This document shows positions 1 through 6,477 of a DNA stretch of 8,904 nucleotides, piece after piece; positions within the stretch are counted from its first letter, which is position 1; each line of letters begins with the position of its first letter. The DNA is from JAJYIW01 sp036787065 (GTDB taxonomy: Bacteria; Chloroflexota; Anaerolineae; Anaerolineales; Anaerolineaceae): assembly GCA_036787065.1 (NCBI GenBank), contig DAIQPZ010000109.1, forward strand, positions 1 to 8,904, read 5' to 3'. Below the pieces are notes generated by a model. It did not search any database and was not told the DNA's origin. It worked only from the letters and a program-made list of their open reading frames with translations. The translations under genes were made by a program, and so were the position numbers.

Positions 1-1
1 G

Positions 2-59
2 GGGGTGCGGGGTGTTTTGGGCGTGCGAAGCACGCCCAAAACACCCCGCACCCCTTTTT
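2..59 (+). terminator. Perfect 25-bp hairpin with T tail, intrinsic terminator
   Basis: Bases 2-26 are the exact reverse complement of 30-54, leaving a GAA loop at 27-29. The right arm is followed by five T residues (55-59). The lower stem is GC-rich (GGGGTGCGGGG) and the middle holds a TTTT/AAAA block. This is the form of a rho-independent terminator acting on rightward transcription from a gene left of the window. The stem is much longer and more perfect than usual, so it may also be a mobile or duplicated hairpin element. It lies directly against the broken AcnX-like fragment. Confidence 0.8.
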
Positions 60-79
60 ATTGAGGAGTTACTAAGTAA

Positions 80-356
80 GTGATTACCCGGAAAATTTTG
101 TGCCTGACACAGACCATCAGTTCCACCGCTGGCGGCCTGGTGACCCAGACCATCGAGCAGAGGGATAACGGACCGCTGGCAATATTGTTTTCAGAACGCG
201 CCGATTCCCTGGCGTCGGGTGGCGCAATTCTGGCGGATATCTGGGTGGGAAAACGCATTGATGGGGTGGATAACCCGCAGCCGCTTCCTGGCACAGGTCA
301 AACATGGCGACCGGCTGCGGGTTTATCCCGATGGGCGGGTGGAGGTTGGGGCATAA
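80..356 (+). pseudogene. Aconitase-X (AcnX) swivel-domain remnant, 5'-truncated and frameshifted
   Basis: In the frame from GTG at 80 the peptide contains SSTAGGLVTQTIEQ, NGPLAILFSERADSLASGG and ILADIWVGKRIDGVDNP. This order resembles the C-terminal half of the AcnX swivel domain (PF01989), with its Ser-rich turn, an 'APAAILF-E' strand and a small-residue 'GAIVA' segment. The expected ending, HGDRLRVYPDGRVEV followed by Gly-Ala and TAA at 354-356, is read only in the +1 frame. One extra base near 281 reconnects the two as GVDNPQ-RFLAQVK. AcnX enzymes are dehydratases, for example of cis-3-hydroxy-L-proline or phosphomevalonate. Roughly the first half of the swivel domain and any large subunit are missing. 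In-frame TAA at 77-79 blocks extension upstream. GAGGAG at 63-68 could serve as a ribosome site for GTG 80. Without the frame correction an open frame runs on to 496, but its last 70 residues resemble nothing. The family call rests on recalled motifs and is moderately sure; the broken state is clearer. Confidence 0.5.
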
Positions 357-397
357 GCCAGTTCTTACAACATTTCCGGCCAGACCGCGAAAAATTC

Positions 398-426
398 ATG
401 ACTTCGTCATCTTGGCCGATTATACT
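398..426 (+). promoter_or_regulatory. Candidate sigma-70 promoter for the lipoprotein pair
   Basis: ATGACT (398-403, four matches to TTGACA) is separated by 17 bases from TATACT (421-426, five matches to TATAAT). It lies in the 145-bp gap between the AcnX remnant and the YceI-like gene. Transcription would begin near 433, leaving an untranslated leader of about 70 bases. A second AT-rich stretch around 455-466 (TTATAGGATACT) could be an alternative -10 but has no good -35 partner. Five-base arms ATGAC/GTCAT (398-402 and 406-410) overlap the -35 and could form a small operator or hairpin. Confidence 0.4.
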
Positions 427-501
427 GACTCCCAAAGAAGATAATAATGGTCGTTATAGGATACTATTCCTCGATCCATTTCAATTTAGGAGTTAATCAT
501 C

Positions 502-1362
502 ATGTCTAAGCACATTTTTCTATTGAAAGCCATTGTTCTGGTTGCTTTATTCGCCCTGGCTGGCTGCAGTGCGCTTCCGGTACAGCAGTCAGGCGCCTCG
601 TCTTTGCCTGCTGCCAGTACGCAGCCGACTGATACAGCGCAGCCGGTTGGGTCACCAACCGTGATGGCGCCTGGCGCCTCGCCCACGCCCGAAACAATCT
701 TGGCTACCCTGACCACTGCCCCATCCGTCAACCCAACCGCGACAACCGCTGGAGTGGCTGCCACTTCGACCCCCGCGAGCGGGTCAACTGCGACCCAGTC
801 GCCAAGCCTGCCGGCGGGTGAGATCCTGTTTAACCTCGTGGCTGACAAGAGTTCAGCGGATTATCGTGTGCGTGAGCAACTGGCAAGGTTAGCTTTGCCC
901 AGCGATGCCGTCGGGAAGACCAGCCAGATCAGCGGATCGGTGGTTGTGAAACCGGATGGAACAATCGATTCGTCTCTCAGCAAATTTACTGTGGATTTAT
1001 CCACACTGGCGAGCGATAGCGGTATGCGCGATGGTTTTGTTGGCCGGAGCATCCTGCAGACCGGGCAGTACCCGACGGCTGTGTTTGTCCCGACAAAGGT
1101 CACTGGCCTTGCGTGGCCACTGCCACAATCTGGCCAGCTCTCCTTCAAAGTGACCGGTGACCTGACGGTTAAAGATGTCACCAAACCGGTCACATGGGAC
1201 GTAACCGGCTCCATTCAAAATGGGGTTGCAAGCGGCACCGCTGCCACCACTTTTACCTTTGAGGATTTTAACCTGAACCAACCAAGCGTCCCGGTGGTGT
1301 TGAGCATCCAGGACCACATTACGCTGGAAGTTACCCTGGCGTTGCAGCAAGCGAGCCAATGA
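502..1362 (+). CDS. YceI-like domain lipoprotein
   Basis: This 286-residue protein starts at ATG 502, nine bases after AGGAG (488-492). Residues 1-21 form a lipoprotein signal peptide: Lys-containing n-region, hydrophobic core, and lipobox LAGC with Cys22 as the lipidation site. Residues 23-104 are a low-complexity Ser/Thr/Pro/Ala linker that would hold the domain away from the membrane. Residues 106-283 match the YceI fold (PF04264), an extended lipocalin-like barrel that in known members binds polyisoprenoid or other amphiphilic ligands. Landmarks are ISGSVVVKPDGTID (143-156), the MRDGFVGRSILQT segment followed by YP (175-191), and GDLTVKDVTKPVTWDV (219-234), which fits the family's 'L-tv-GvTkPv' strand. 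The stop overlaps the next gene's start by 4 bases (ATGA), so the two are probably cotranscribed and translationally coupled. The ligand is unknown. It should lie on the outer face of the cytoplasmic membrane. Confidence 0.85.
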   Translation: MSKHIFLLKAIVLVALFALAGCSALPVQQSGASSLPAASTQPTDTAQPVGSPTVMAPGASPTPETILATLTTAPSVNPTATTAGVAATSTPASGSTATQSPSLPAGEILFNLVADKSSADYRVREQLARLALPSDAVGKTSQISGSVVVKPDGTIDSSLSKFTVDLSTLASDSGMRDGFVGRSILQTGQYPTAVFVPTKVTGLAWPLPQSGQLSFKVTGDLTVKDVTKPVTWDVTGSIQNGVASGTAATTFTFEDFNLNQPSVPVVLSIQDHITLEVTLALQQASQ

Positions 1363-2162
1363 AAAAAGCCATAGGCAGAAACATTTTAATTGTCCTCTGC
1401 GTGTGGGTGTTATCGGCCTGCGGTGGTCTATCGACTAACGCGGCTGGATTGACTCCGACGGCAACGGCGGTTGATACGGGCGGAGCGGTCTCCTCGCCCA
1501 CCGCAATTGTTTCGACCGAAATGGTCGCTCCGACCGGAACGGCGGATTCAACCCAGGCGGTCGTTTCGACCACGGATACCCCACAGGCTGTATCATCCAA
1601 ACTGGCGCCAGGTCACATTATGGCGCCAGGGACAGTTGAGCCCCTTCAACTGCCCACCTTGACGGCCCAGCCGCAAGCGATTACCTGTACGAGCCCGGCT
1701 GTGCTGACCCCGGCGGAAACGGAAGGACCCTATTTCAAATCCGGTTCACCCGAGCAGTCTGCGCTGGGGGGCAACCTCCCGGGCGCGAAACTGACCCTGA
1801 CCGGTTATGTTTTGGGCGTCGACTGCCAGCCGGTGGCACACGCCATGCTGGATTTCTGGCAGGCGGATGCCAGCGGTACGTACGATAACACTGGTTATAC
1901 GTTGCGCGGGCACTTGTTCACGGATGCATCCGGCCGGTTCCAACTGGAGACGGTCGTGCCCGGGCTGTATCCCGGGCGGACGGAGCACATCCACGTCAAA
2001 GTGCAGGCGCCAGGTGGCCCGCTGCTGACTACCCAGCTTTTCTTCCCCAAGGTGGCCCAAAACGATACAGATGGCATTTTCGATTCGCGGCTTTTAATGA
2101 CCGTTCAGCCGGCCGGTAATAACTTCACGGCTACCTACGATTTTGTCGTTGCGCTAAAATAA
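1359..2162 (+). CDS. Intradiol dioxygenase-like lipoprotein (protocatechuate 3,4-dioxygenase fold)
   Basis: This 267-residue protein has a signal peptide ending in lipobox LSAC (Cys21), so it should be exported and lipid-anchored. Residues 22-108 are a Thr/Ala/Pro-rich linker. Residues 109-265 form the intradiol ring-cleavage dioxygenase domain (PF00775): LTPAETEGPYF (116-126), LDFWQADASGTYDN (164-177), LRGHLFTDASGRF (182-194), PGLYPGRTEHIHVKV (201-215) and TTQLFF (224-229). The four expected non-haem Fe(III) ligands are present: Tyr175, Tyr204, His210 and His212. Family members cleave catechols between the two hydroxyls using O2. Exported single-chain members are known in actinobacteria, where they act on plant-derived catechols. 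Here the substrate cannot be read from sequence. ATG 1359 overlaps the upstream YceI gene by 4 bases; its own ribosome site is weak, so coupling to the upstream gene is likely. The closely paired YceI-like lipoprotein may hand it a hydrophobic substrate, which is inference. Confidence 0.85.
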   Translation: MKKAIGRNILIVLCVWVLSACGGLSTNAAGLTPTATAVDTGGAVSSPTAIVSTEMVAPTGTADSTQAVVSTTDTPQAVSSKLAPGHIMAPGTVEPLQLPTLTAQPQAITCTSPAVLTPAETEGPYFKSGSPEQSALGGNLPGAKLTLTGYVLGVDCQPVAHAMLDFWQADASGTYDNTGYTLRGHLFTDASGRFQLETVVPGLYPGRTEHIHVKVQAPGGPLLTTQLFFPKVAQNDTDGIFDSRLLMTVQPAGNNFTATYDFVVALK

Positions 2163-2230
2163 ATTAAAAAAATATTCTGAAGATAAGATAATTGCGGGTG
2201 CGCAGCACCCGCAATTATCTTATCTTCAGA
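2163..2230 (-). terminator. Perfect 26-bp hairpin with T tract on the minus strand
   Basis: Bases 2176-2201 are the exact reverse complement of 2205-2230, with a GCA loop (2202-2204). The centre is GC-rich (GCGGGTGC/GCACCCGC) and the outer 18 bp are AT-rich. On the plus strand the left arm is preceded by A7 (2166-2172), so leftward transcripts read stem then U7. This fits a terminator for the amylosucrase remnant. No T tract follows on the plus strand, so it would be at best a weak terminator for the dioxygenase gene that ends at 2162. The right arm also encodes the last residues of the truncated leftward reading frame. Confidence 0.7.
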
Positions 2231-2976
2231 TCATTCCAAGGGATGCTCTCGCGCAGCGTCTTTTCGTAGGTGTCTGGCATCTGGTGGTCAGGGAAAATGC
2301 GGTAATACGCCTGGAAAACAGGATCCCCAGCGCGCGCCTTGAGTGCCCATTCGTATTCATGGGACGTGTGATTGAACACAAAATCGGCCACCGTGCCGAT
2401 GCCATTCTGGCGCAGCTCTCGGATTAGATCGGCAAATTCGGTTATCGAACCCAGCCTGGGATCGACCTCGCGGTAGCTGCTGATGGCGTAACCCCCGTCG
2501 TTTTCCCCTTCCGGGCAGCGGAAGAGCGGCACGCGGTGCAGATAAATCAGGCCGAGTTCTTTTAAATAGGGGATTTTCTCGCGAAGCCCGCGCAGGTCTT
2601 GGGCGAACAGGTCCACATAGCACACCCCGCCCATCATCTGGTTTGATTGGAACCACTTTGGGTGGTCGAGCCGGGCGCGGTCAAGGTCCTTCAGGTCGAC
2701 CGGGCGCTCGATCCACGATCCGGCCAGAGCGTCCAGCAGCGCGCTAACAGGGTAGTAGAAATCATACTGGTCGCCATATATTTGGAGCAGGGCATTGAAA
2801 AGCGGCTCGAAATCGGCCTGCAAGCGCTCGGAAAATTCTTGCCAGGCCTAAGGATTCTTCCTGGCATAACCGGAGAAGCTTTCCTGCAGCCCCTGCAAGA
2901 GACGCTGGTAAGAACGGCTGGCGGCTTCAGAAGGAAATTGGATAAAGATGGCATCGTCAGTAACTTTACTTACTAA
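2215..2976 (-). pseudogene. Amylosucrase-type GH13 remnant (5'-degraded, nonsense, 3'-truncated)
   Basis: The leftward frame encodes the N-terminal third of an amylosucrase or sucrose hydrolase (GH13 subfamily 4, usually about 640 residues). The helical N-domain reads AIFIQFPSEAASRSYQRLLQ, then FEPLFNALLQIYGD. Barrel segments follow: SNQMMGGVCYVDLFAQDL, KELGLIYLHRVPLF, ENDGGYAISSYREVDPRLGS, and DFVFNHTSHEYEWALKARAG, which contains GH13 conserved region I (D-x3-N-H). The 'MPDTYEKTLRE' stretch matches the family, then the frame ends after Ile-Arg inside the hairpin. The nucleophile Asp, the general acid Glu and the rest of the barrel are absent, so no activity is possible. An in-frame TAG at 2848-2850 replaces one codon between Asn-Pro and Ala-Trp. 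No in-frame ATG or GTG exists between the stop at 2977-2979 and the first homologous residues near 2964. A TTG at 2821-2823 could start a 202-residue piece but would omit part of the N-domain. I regard this as a decaying fragment. Confidence 0.85.
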
Positions 2977-3134
2977 TCACTTTGATCAGTGGCTCACCAG
3001 TAGTTTAGCATAAAACTGACGAGTTTTGTCTTGATCTAAAAGCGAGAACGGGGATAAAATCAGCCTGGTGACCCTGCGATTTCTTCTAAAAGCCTGTCGA
3101 GTGCTCTTATTCCGGCGCGGAAAGGAAATATAAT
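2977..3134. other. Intergenic region between amylosucrase remnant and sugar operon
   Basis: About 160 bases lie between the leftward remnant and the rightward isomerase gene, with no coding signal. It holds a small hairpin, AAAACT (3012-3017) with AGTTTT (3022-3027) around a GACG loop, which could be an operator. Immediately downstream is the likely promoter of the rightward unit. The AAAGGAAA ribosome site at 3121-3128 belongs to the isomerase gene. Confidence 0.5.
3031..3060 (+). promoter_or_regulatory. Candidate promoter of the isomerase-mannosidase unit
   Basis: TTGATC (3031-3036, first four bases of the -35 consensus) is followed after 18 bases by TAAAAT (3055-3060, five of six to TATAAT). 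It is the best sigma-70-like pair upstream of the gene at 3135 and would give a leader of about 70 bases. The AAAACT/AGTTTT hairpin at 3012-3027 ends four bases upstream of the -35, where a regulator could bind. Confidence 0.4.
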
Positions 3135-3941
3135 ATGGATTGGGACGTCGTTTTTGCTGTTTTTGTCAAACCCTGGAAGAGCATGGCAATCCCAGATTTG
3201 GCCCGCCACGTTCGCTCTTTGGGCTTCGAATGGATCGAGCTGCCGGTGCGCCCTGGTTTCGCGTGCGAACCCGATACGATTGAGAAGTCGCTGCCTGAGG
3301 CCGTGCGGGTGTTGGCGGAAGAAGGGGTAAGGGTGCTCAACGTGACCGTGGATCTGGCCCTGTCGGATGAGCGCTTGTACGCCAGCAGTGTGGCCGCCGG
3401 GATCTCGCTGAATCGGGTGATGTTCCCCCGCGTGGAAGGAGAAAATTATTGGGAAGCAGAGAATAAAGCCCGCCGTGCGCTCGATTCGGCCATCCCATGG
3501 TGCGAAAAATACCATTATAAAATTGGCGTGCAGAACCATTCTGGAATGAACGTGCCGGTCAATGCCATGGGGCTGCACCACCTGCTCAATGGATACGATC
3601 CCCAATGGGTGGGCGCAGTCTGGGATCCTGCCCACAACGCCCTGGAAGGGGAAGCGCCTGAGCCTGCTCTCGATATCGTCAGCTCACATCTCGCCATCGT
3701 TAACTTAAAGAATGTCCTTTGGAAGCGCTCCGATTCCCCAGACAGCCGCCAGACAGATTGGCAGCCCTACTGGACGGCGGGAAAAGATGGGCTCGCTGCC
3801 TGGCCCAGGGTCGCGGCAAAGTTGAAGCAGATGGCGTATCACGGACCGGTGTGTTTTTCGGGTGAATACAGCCCCGGTCAGGAGGTAGACCGTATGATTG
3901 TCGCTGACCTGGCTTTCGCTCGGGCATGTTTTGCCGGTTGA
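3135..3941 (+). CDS. Sugar phosphate isomerase/epimerase, xylose-isomerase-like TIM barrel
   Basis: This 268-residue protein starts at ATG 3135, with AAAGGAAA (3121-3128) about eight bases upstream. There is no signal peptide, so it is cytoplasmic. It fits the AP endonuclease family 2 / xylose isomerase-like barrel (PF01261), whose members isomerise or epimerise sugars, inositols or keto acids at a divalent metal site. Barrel markers are GFEWIELPV (30-38, Glu35 a candidate ligand), the strand VRVLNVTVDL (65-74), KIGVQNHSGMNV (129-140, His135), GAVWDPAHNAL (160-170, Asp164 and His167) and CFSGEYSP (240-247, Glu244). These carboxylates and histidines at strand ends agree with the family's metal-binding pattern. 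The alpha-mannosidase gene follows after 50 bases in the same direction, so the enzyme may process mannose or a derived sugar. The exact substrate cannot be assigned. Confidence 0.8.
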   Translation: MDWDVVFAVFVKPWKSMAIPDLARHVRSLGFEWIELPVRPGFACEPDTIEKSLPEAVRVLAEEGVRVLNVTVDLALSDERLYASSVAAGISLNRVMFPRVEGENYWEAENKARRALDSAIPWCEKYHYKIGVQNHSGMNVPVNAMGLHHLLNGYDPQWVGAVWDPAHNALEGEAPEPALDIVSSHLAIVNLKNVLWKRSDSPDSRQTDWQPYWTAGKDGLAAWPRVAAKLKQMAYHGPVCFSGEYSPGQEVDRMIVADLAFARACFAG

Positions 3942-3991
3942 GCGGCGCTGGCATTCATACTTTGACATTGACACAAGAATAGGAGAAAACC

Positions 3992-6469
3992 ATGCAACCC
4001 ATTGTGATCCACCTGATCCCCAATGCCCACCTGGACCCGGTTTGGCTGTGGGATTGGCGGGAAGGTTTTACCGAAATGGTCAACACGACCCGCACGGTGT
4101 TAGATTTAATGGATGACTATCCAGATCTAACTTTTATCCGCGGTGAAGGGTTTCTTTACCGCACGATTGAGGAAACCGATCCAGCGGCATTCAAACGCAT
4201 TCAAACATTTGTGGAGGCCGGGCGTTGGGACGTGGTCGGCGGGACCATGCTCCAATCGGACATGAACTTGCCTGCCACAGAGACCATCTTGCGCCACATA
4301 CTTTATGCGCAGTGTTACTTTAAGCAGCACTTTGGCCAGGTGGCCCAGGCAGGTTGGTCGGCGGACTGCTTTGGCCATTCAGCCGCGGTGCCGGACCTGC
4401 TGGCGGCCGGTGGGATGCGTTATTATGCTTACACCCGGCCCGCTCAGGTCCCGCCCCAGGCGACTTTCTGGTGGGAAGGGCCGGCCGGCGCGCGCTTGCT
4501 GGTACACCACCCGACCCTTGGCTGGTATGGGAGTGAACGAACGGAAATGCCAGACCGTTTGGATGGTCTGCTCAAGCAGGCACTGGGTGGGCTTACCCGT
4601 AATATCGCCTGTTTCATGGGGCTGGGCGACCACGGCGGACACCCCTCACGCCGCCAGATCGCCGACGCCCGCGCCTGGGGTGCTGCACATCCCGAGGTTA
4701 CTCTACGTTTTGCGACCCTGACCGGCTTCTTTGAGACCCTGCTTGGTGAAATTAATGAGGCCGGGCACGCCGCCATACCGGTCTTCCGGGGCGAGCTAAA
4801 CTTTACCACCCGCGGGGTGTACGCTGCCAATGCTCGGTTTAAAACGGCATACCGTAAAGCGGAAGCATTATTGAGTTGCGCGGAAAGCCTGGCGTCTGCA
4901 GCCGCTGCTGCTGTAGGCGTACCTCTCATTGACCTCAGGCCAGCCTGGGATGCCGTCTTATTCAATACCTTCCATGACATCCTGCCGGGATCGAGCGCCG
5001 AGCGCTGTTATGACGAACAGTTCGATTGGTTGGGAACGGCTTCGCATGCTGCCCGCCAGGCAGAACAGTGGACTGCCAACTTGCTTTCAACACAGGTGGA
5101 TACACGCGTGCGCCCGCCCGCGCCCGATATGCCGGCTGGCGTTCCTTTGTTGGTCTTCAACCCTCACCCATGGCCTTTTGACGGCCAGGTTGAATTGGAG
5201 GCCTGCCTGGATTACCGCCCGATCTGGACCTATCGGGATGCGCCCGAGCAGCTTCCTATGGGTGTGCGCGACCCCGTCGAGGGCGATCTACCGCTCCAAC
5301 GTATCGCGGGCGAGAACCTGTATTCTTTGAACCTTAACTTGCGCAATCGCGTCCTCGTCCCGGCTCAGATCCCGCCCTTTGGTTGGAAGCTGTTGGAATT
5401 TGCTTACGACGAGGAAGCTCATCCGATCGGGGTTGAAGAGCCGACCCGTGCCGGGGTGGACTGGATCGCGAATACCCTGTGGGAGGTGCGCGCTTCGACA
5501 GGGGATGCTGGGATCCGCATTACGCGGGCTGGCCAGCCGTTGTTGGATTCACCGGGCCTGTCCGTGTTGACGGTCGAGGATCCCTGGGGAACCTGGGGCG
5601 ATTTTAACGAGTCGTTGGCCTCGGCCAACCAAACTGTTATGCGTTTCGCATGGCAGGTTACCCGGGTCGAGGTCGGTGAGCGCGGGCCTTTGCGCTCCAC
5701 GCTGCACGTCCGTCTGGAAGGTGGGCATTCCCAGGTGGATCTCACTCTGGGTCTTGCGCGCGGGCAGGATGTGGTTGACGTTAGCGCGCGCGCTTTCTGG
5801 AACGAGCGCTGCGCGCGGTTGAAACTGGTTTTGCCAGGGCAGTTTACCCGCGCCGAATACGCCGTGGCCGGTGGAAGCATAACACGCGGCGCCCTTGGCG
5901 AGGTTCCCGGTGGGTCCTGGGTCCGTCTGGAAGGTGGCGATCGAGGGCTTGGCTTTGCCAGTGACGCGCTTTATGGCTTTAACCTGACCGACGAGGGGGC
6001 TTTGCAAGCCACCATCGCCAGGGCCACGCGGTATTCCGCGGATGGGCCGGCCGGTGTCGATGACCATCCTTGGGCGCCAGTGCTGGATCGGGGTGAGCTG
6101 CGCTTCCGCTTCCTCCTGGCGCCCGGTGGTGAAACAGCAACCCTGGCGCGCCTTGCTGCCAGGTTGGAACGGCCTTTGTTGGTGATGCACGTCACCCCCT
6201 CCGCTGGCGCTTGGGGTAAAACCGGTAGCCTGTTAAGCATCGAACCGGCCGCCATCCAACTGCTGGCGCTTAAGCCAACCGAGGCTGGGGCAGGTTGGGT
6301 ACTTCGCATGCAGTCGCTGGACTCACAACCCATAACGCCGGTGGTCGAATGGTTAGGACAGCCTCTCAATTTGCTTGAAATCCCGCCCCGCCAGATCGCC
6401 ACATTCTTATTAGCAAAGCAGGCCAGCGGCGCCTGGCAGGCCGTGCCATCAGACCTGCTGGAAGGCTAA
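3992..6469 (+). CDS. Alpha-mannosidase, glycoside hydrolase family 38
   Basis: This 825-residue enzyme starts at ATG 3992 after AGGAG (3981-3985, six-base spacing). GH38 enzymes are Zn-dependent retaining exo-alpha-mannosidases. The N-terminal catalytic barrel (about 4-260) opens with HLIPNAHLDPVWLW (7-20), giving Zn ligands His13 and Asp15. GWSADCFGHSAAVPDLL (121-137) carries Asp125, the expected nucleophile and Zn ligand. A GLGDHGG motif lies at 210-216, probably near the acid/base site. The middle helical domain (about 270-345) ends in FNTFHDILPGSSAE, where His328 is the fourth Zn ligand. The remainder (about 370-820) is the family's beta-sandwich region. All expected catalytic residues are present and the length is in the bacterial range. 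No signal peptide is seen, so it should act in the cytoplasm on imported mannosides or oligosaccharides. It is downstream of the TIM-barrel isomerase and ends 8 bases from a convergent gene. Confidence 0.93.
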   Translation: MQPIVIHLIPNAHLDPVWLWDWREGFTEMVNTTRTVLDLMDDYPDLTFIRGEGFLYRTIEETDPAAFKRIQTFVEAGRWDVVGGTMLQSDMNLPATETILRHILYAQCYFKQHFGQVAQAGWSADCFGHSAAVPDLLAAGGMRYYAYTRPAQVPPQATFWWEGPAGARLLVHHPTLGWYGSERTEMPDRLDGLLKQALGGLTRNIACFMGLGDHGGHPSRRQIADARAWGAAHPEVTLRFATLTGFFETLLGEINEAGHAAIPVFRGELNFTTRGVYAANARFKTAYRKAEALLSCAESLASAAAAAVGVPLIDLRPAWDAVLFNTFHDILPGSSAERCYDEQFDWLGTASHAARQAEQWTANLLSTQVDTRVRPPAPDMPAGVPLLVFNPHPWPFDGQVELEACLDYRPIWTYRDAPEQLPMGVRDPVEGDLPLQRIAGENLYSLNLNLRNRVLVPAQIPPFGWKLLEFAYDEEAHPIGVEEPTRAGVDWIANTLWEVRASTGDAGIRITRAGQPLLDSPGLSVLTVEDPWGTWGDFNESLASANQTVMRFAWQVTRVEVGERGPLRSTLHVRLEGGHSQVDLTLGLARGQDVVDVSARAFWNERCARLKLVLPGQFTRAEYAVAGGSITRGALGEVPGGSWVRLEGGDRGLGFASDALYGFNLTDEGALQATIARATRYSADGPAGVDDHPWAPVLDRGELRFRFLLAPGGETATLARLAARLERPLLVMHVTPSAGAWGKTGSLLSIEPAAIQLLALKPTEAGAGWVLRMQSLDSQPITPVVEWLGQPLNLLEIPPRQIATFLLAKQASGAWQAVPSDLLEG

Positions 6470-6477
6470 TTTGAAAT

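Noticed and set aside
357..496. C-terminal extension of the rightward frame that starts at 80, making a 138-residue protein
   Set aside because: The family-like sequence leaves this frame near 281. The tail has no recognisable motif and runs into the leader and ribosome site of the YceI gene, so the open frame is chance.
5419..6402. Long leftward open frames inside the mannosidase gene
   Set aside because: They have skewed Arg/Pro/Gly composition typical of GC-rich antisense frames, and overlap a well-supported GH38 gene.
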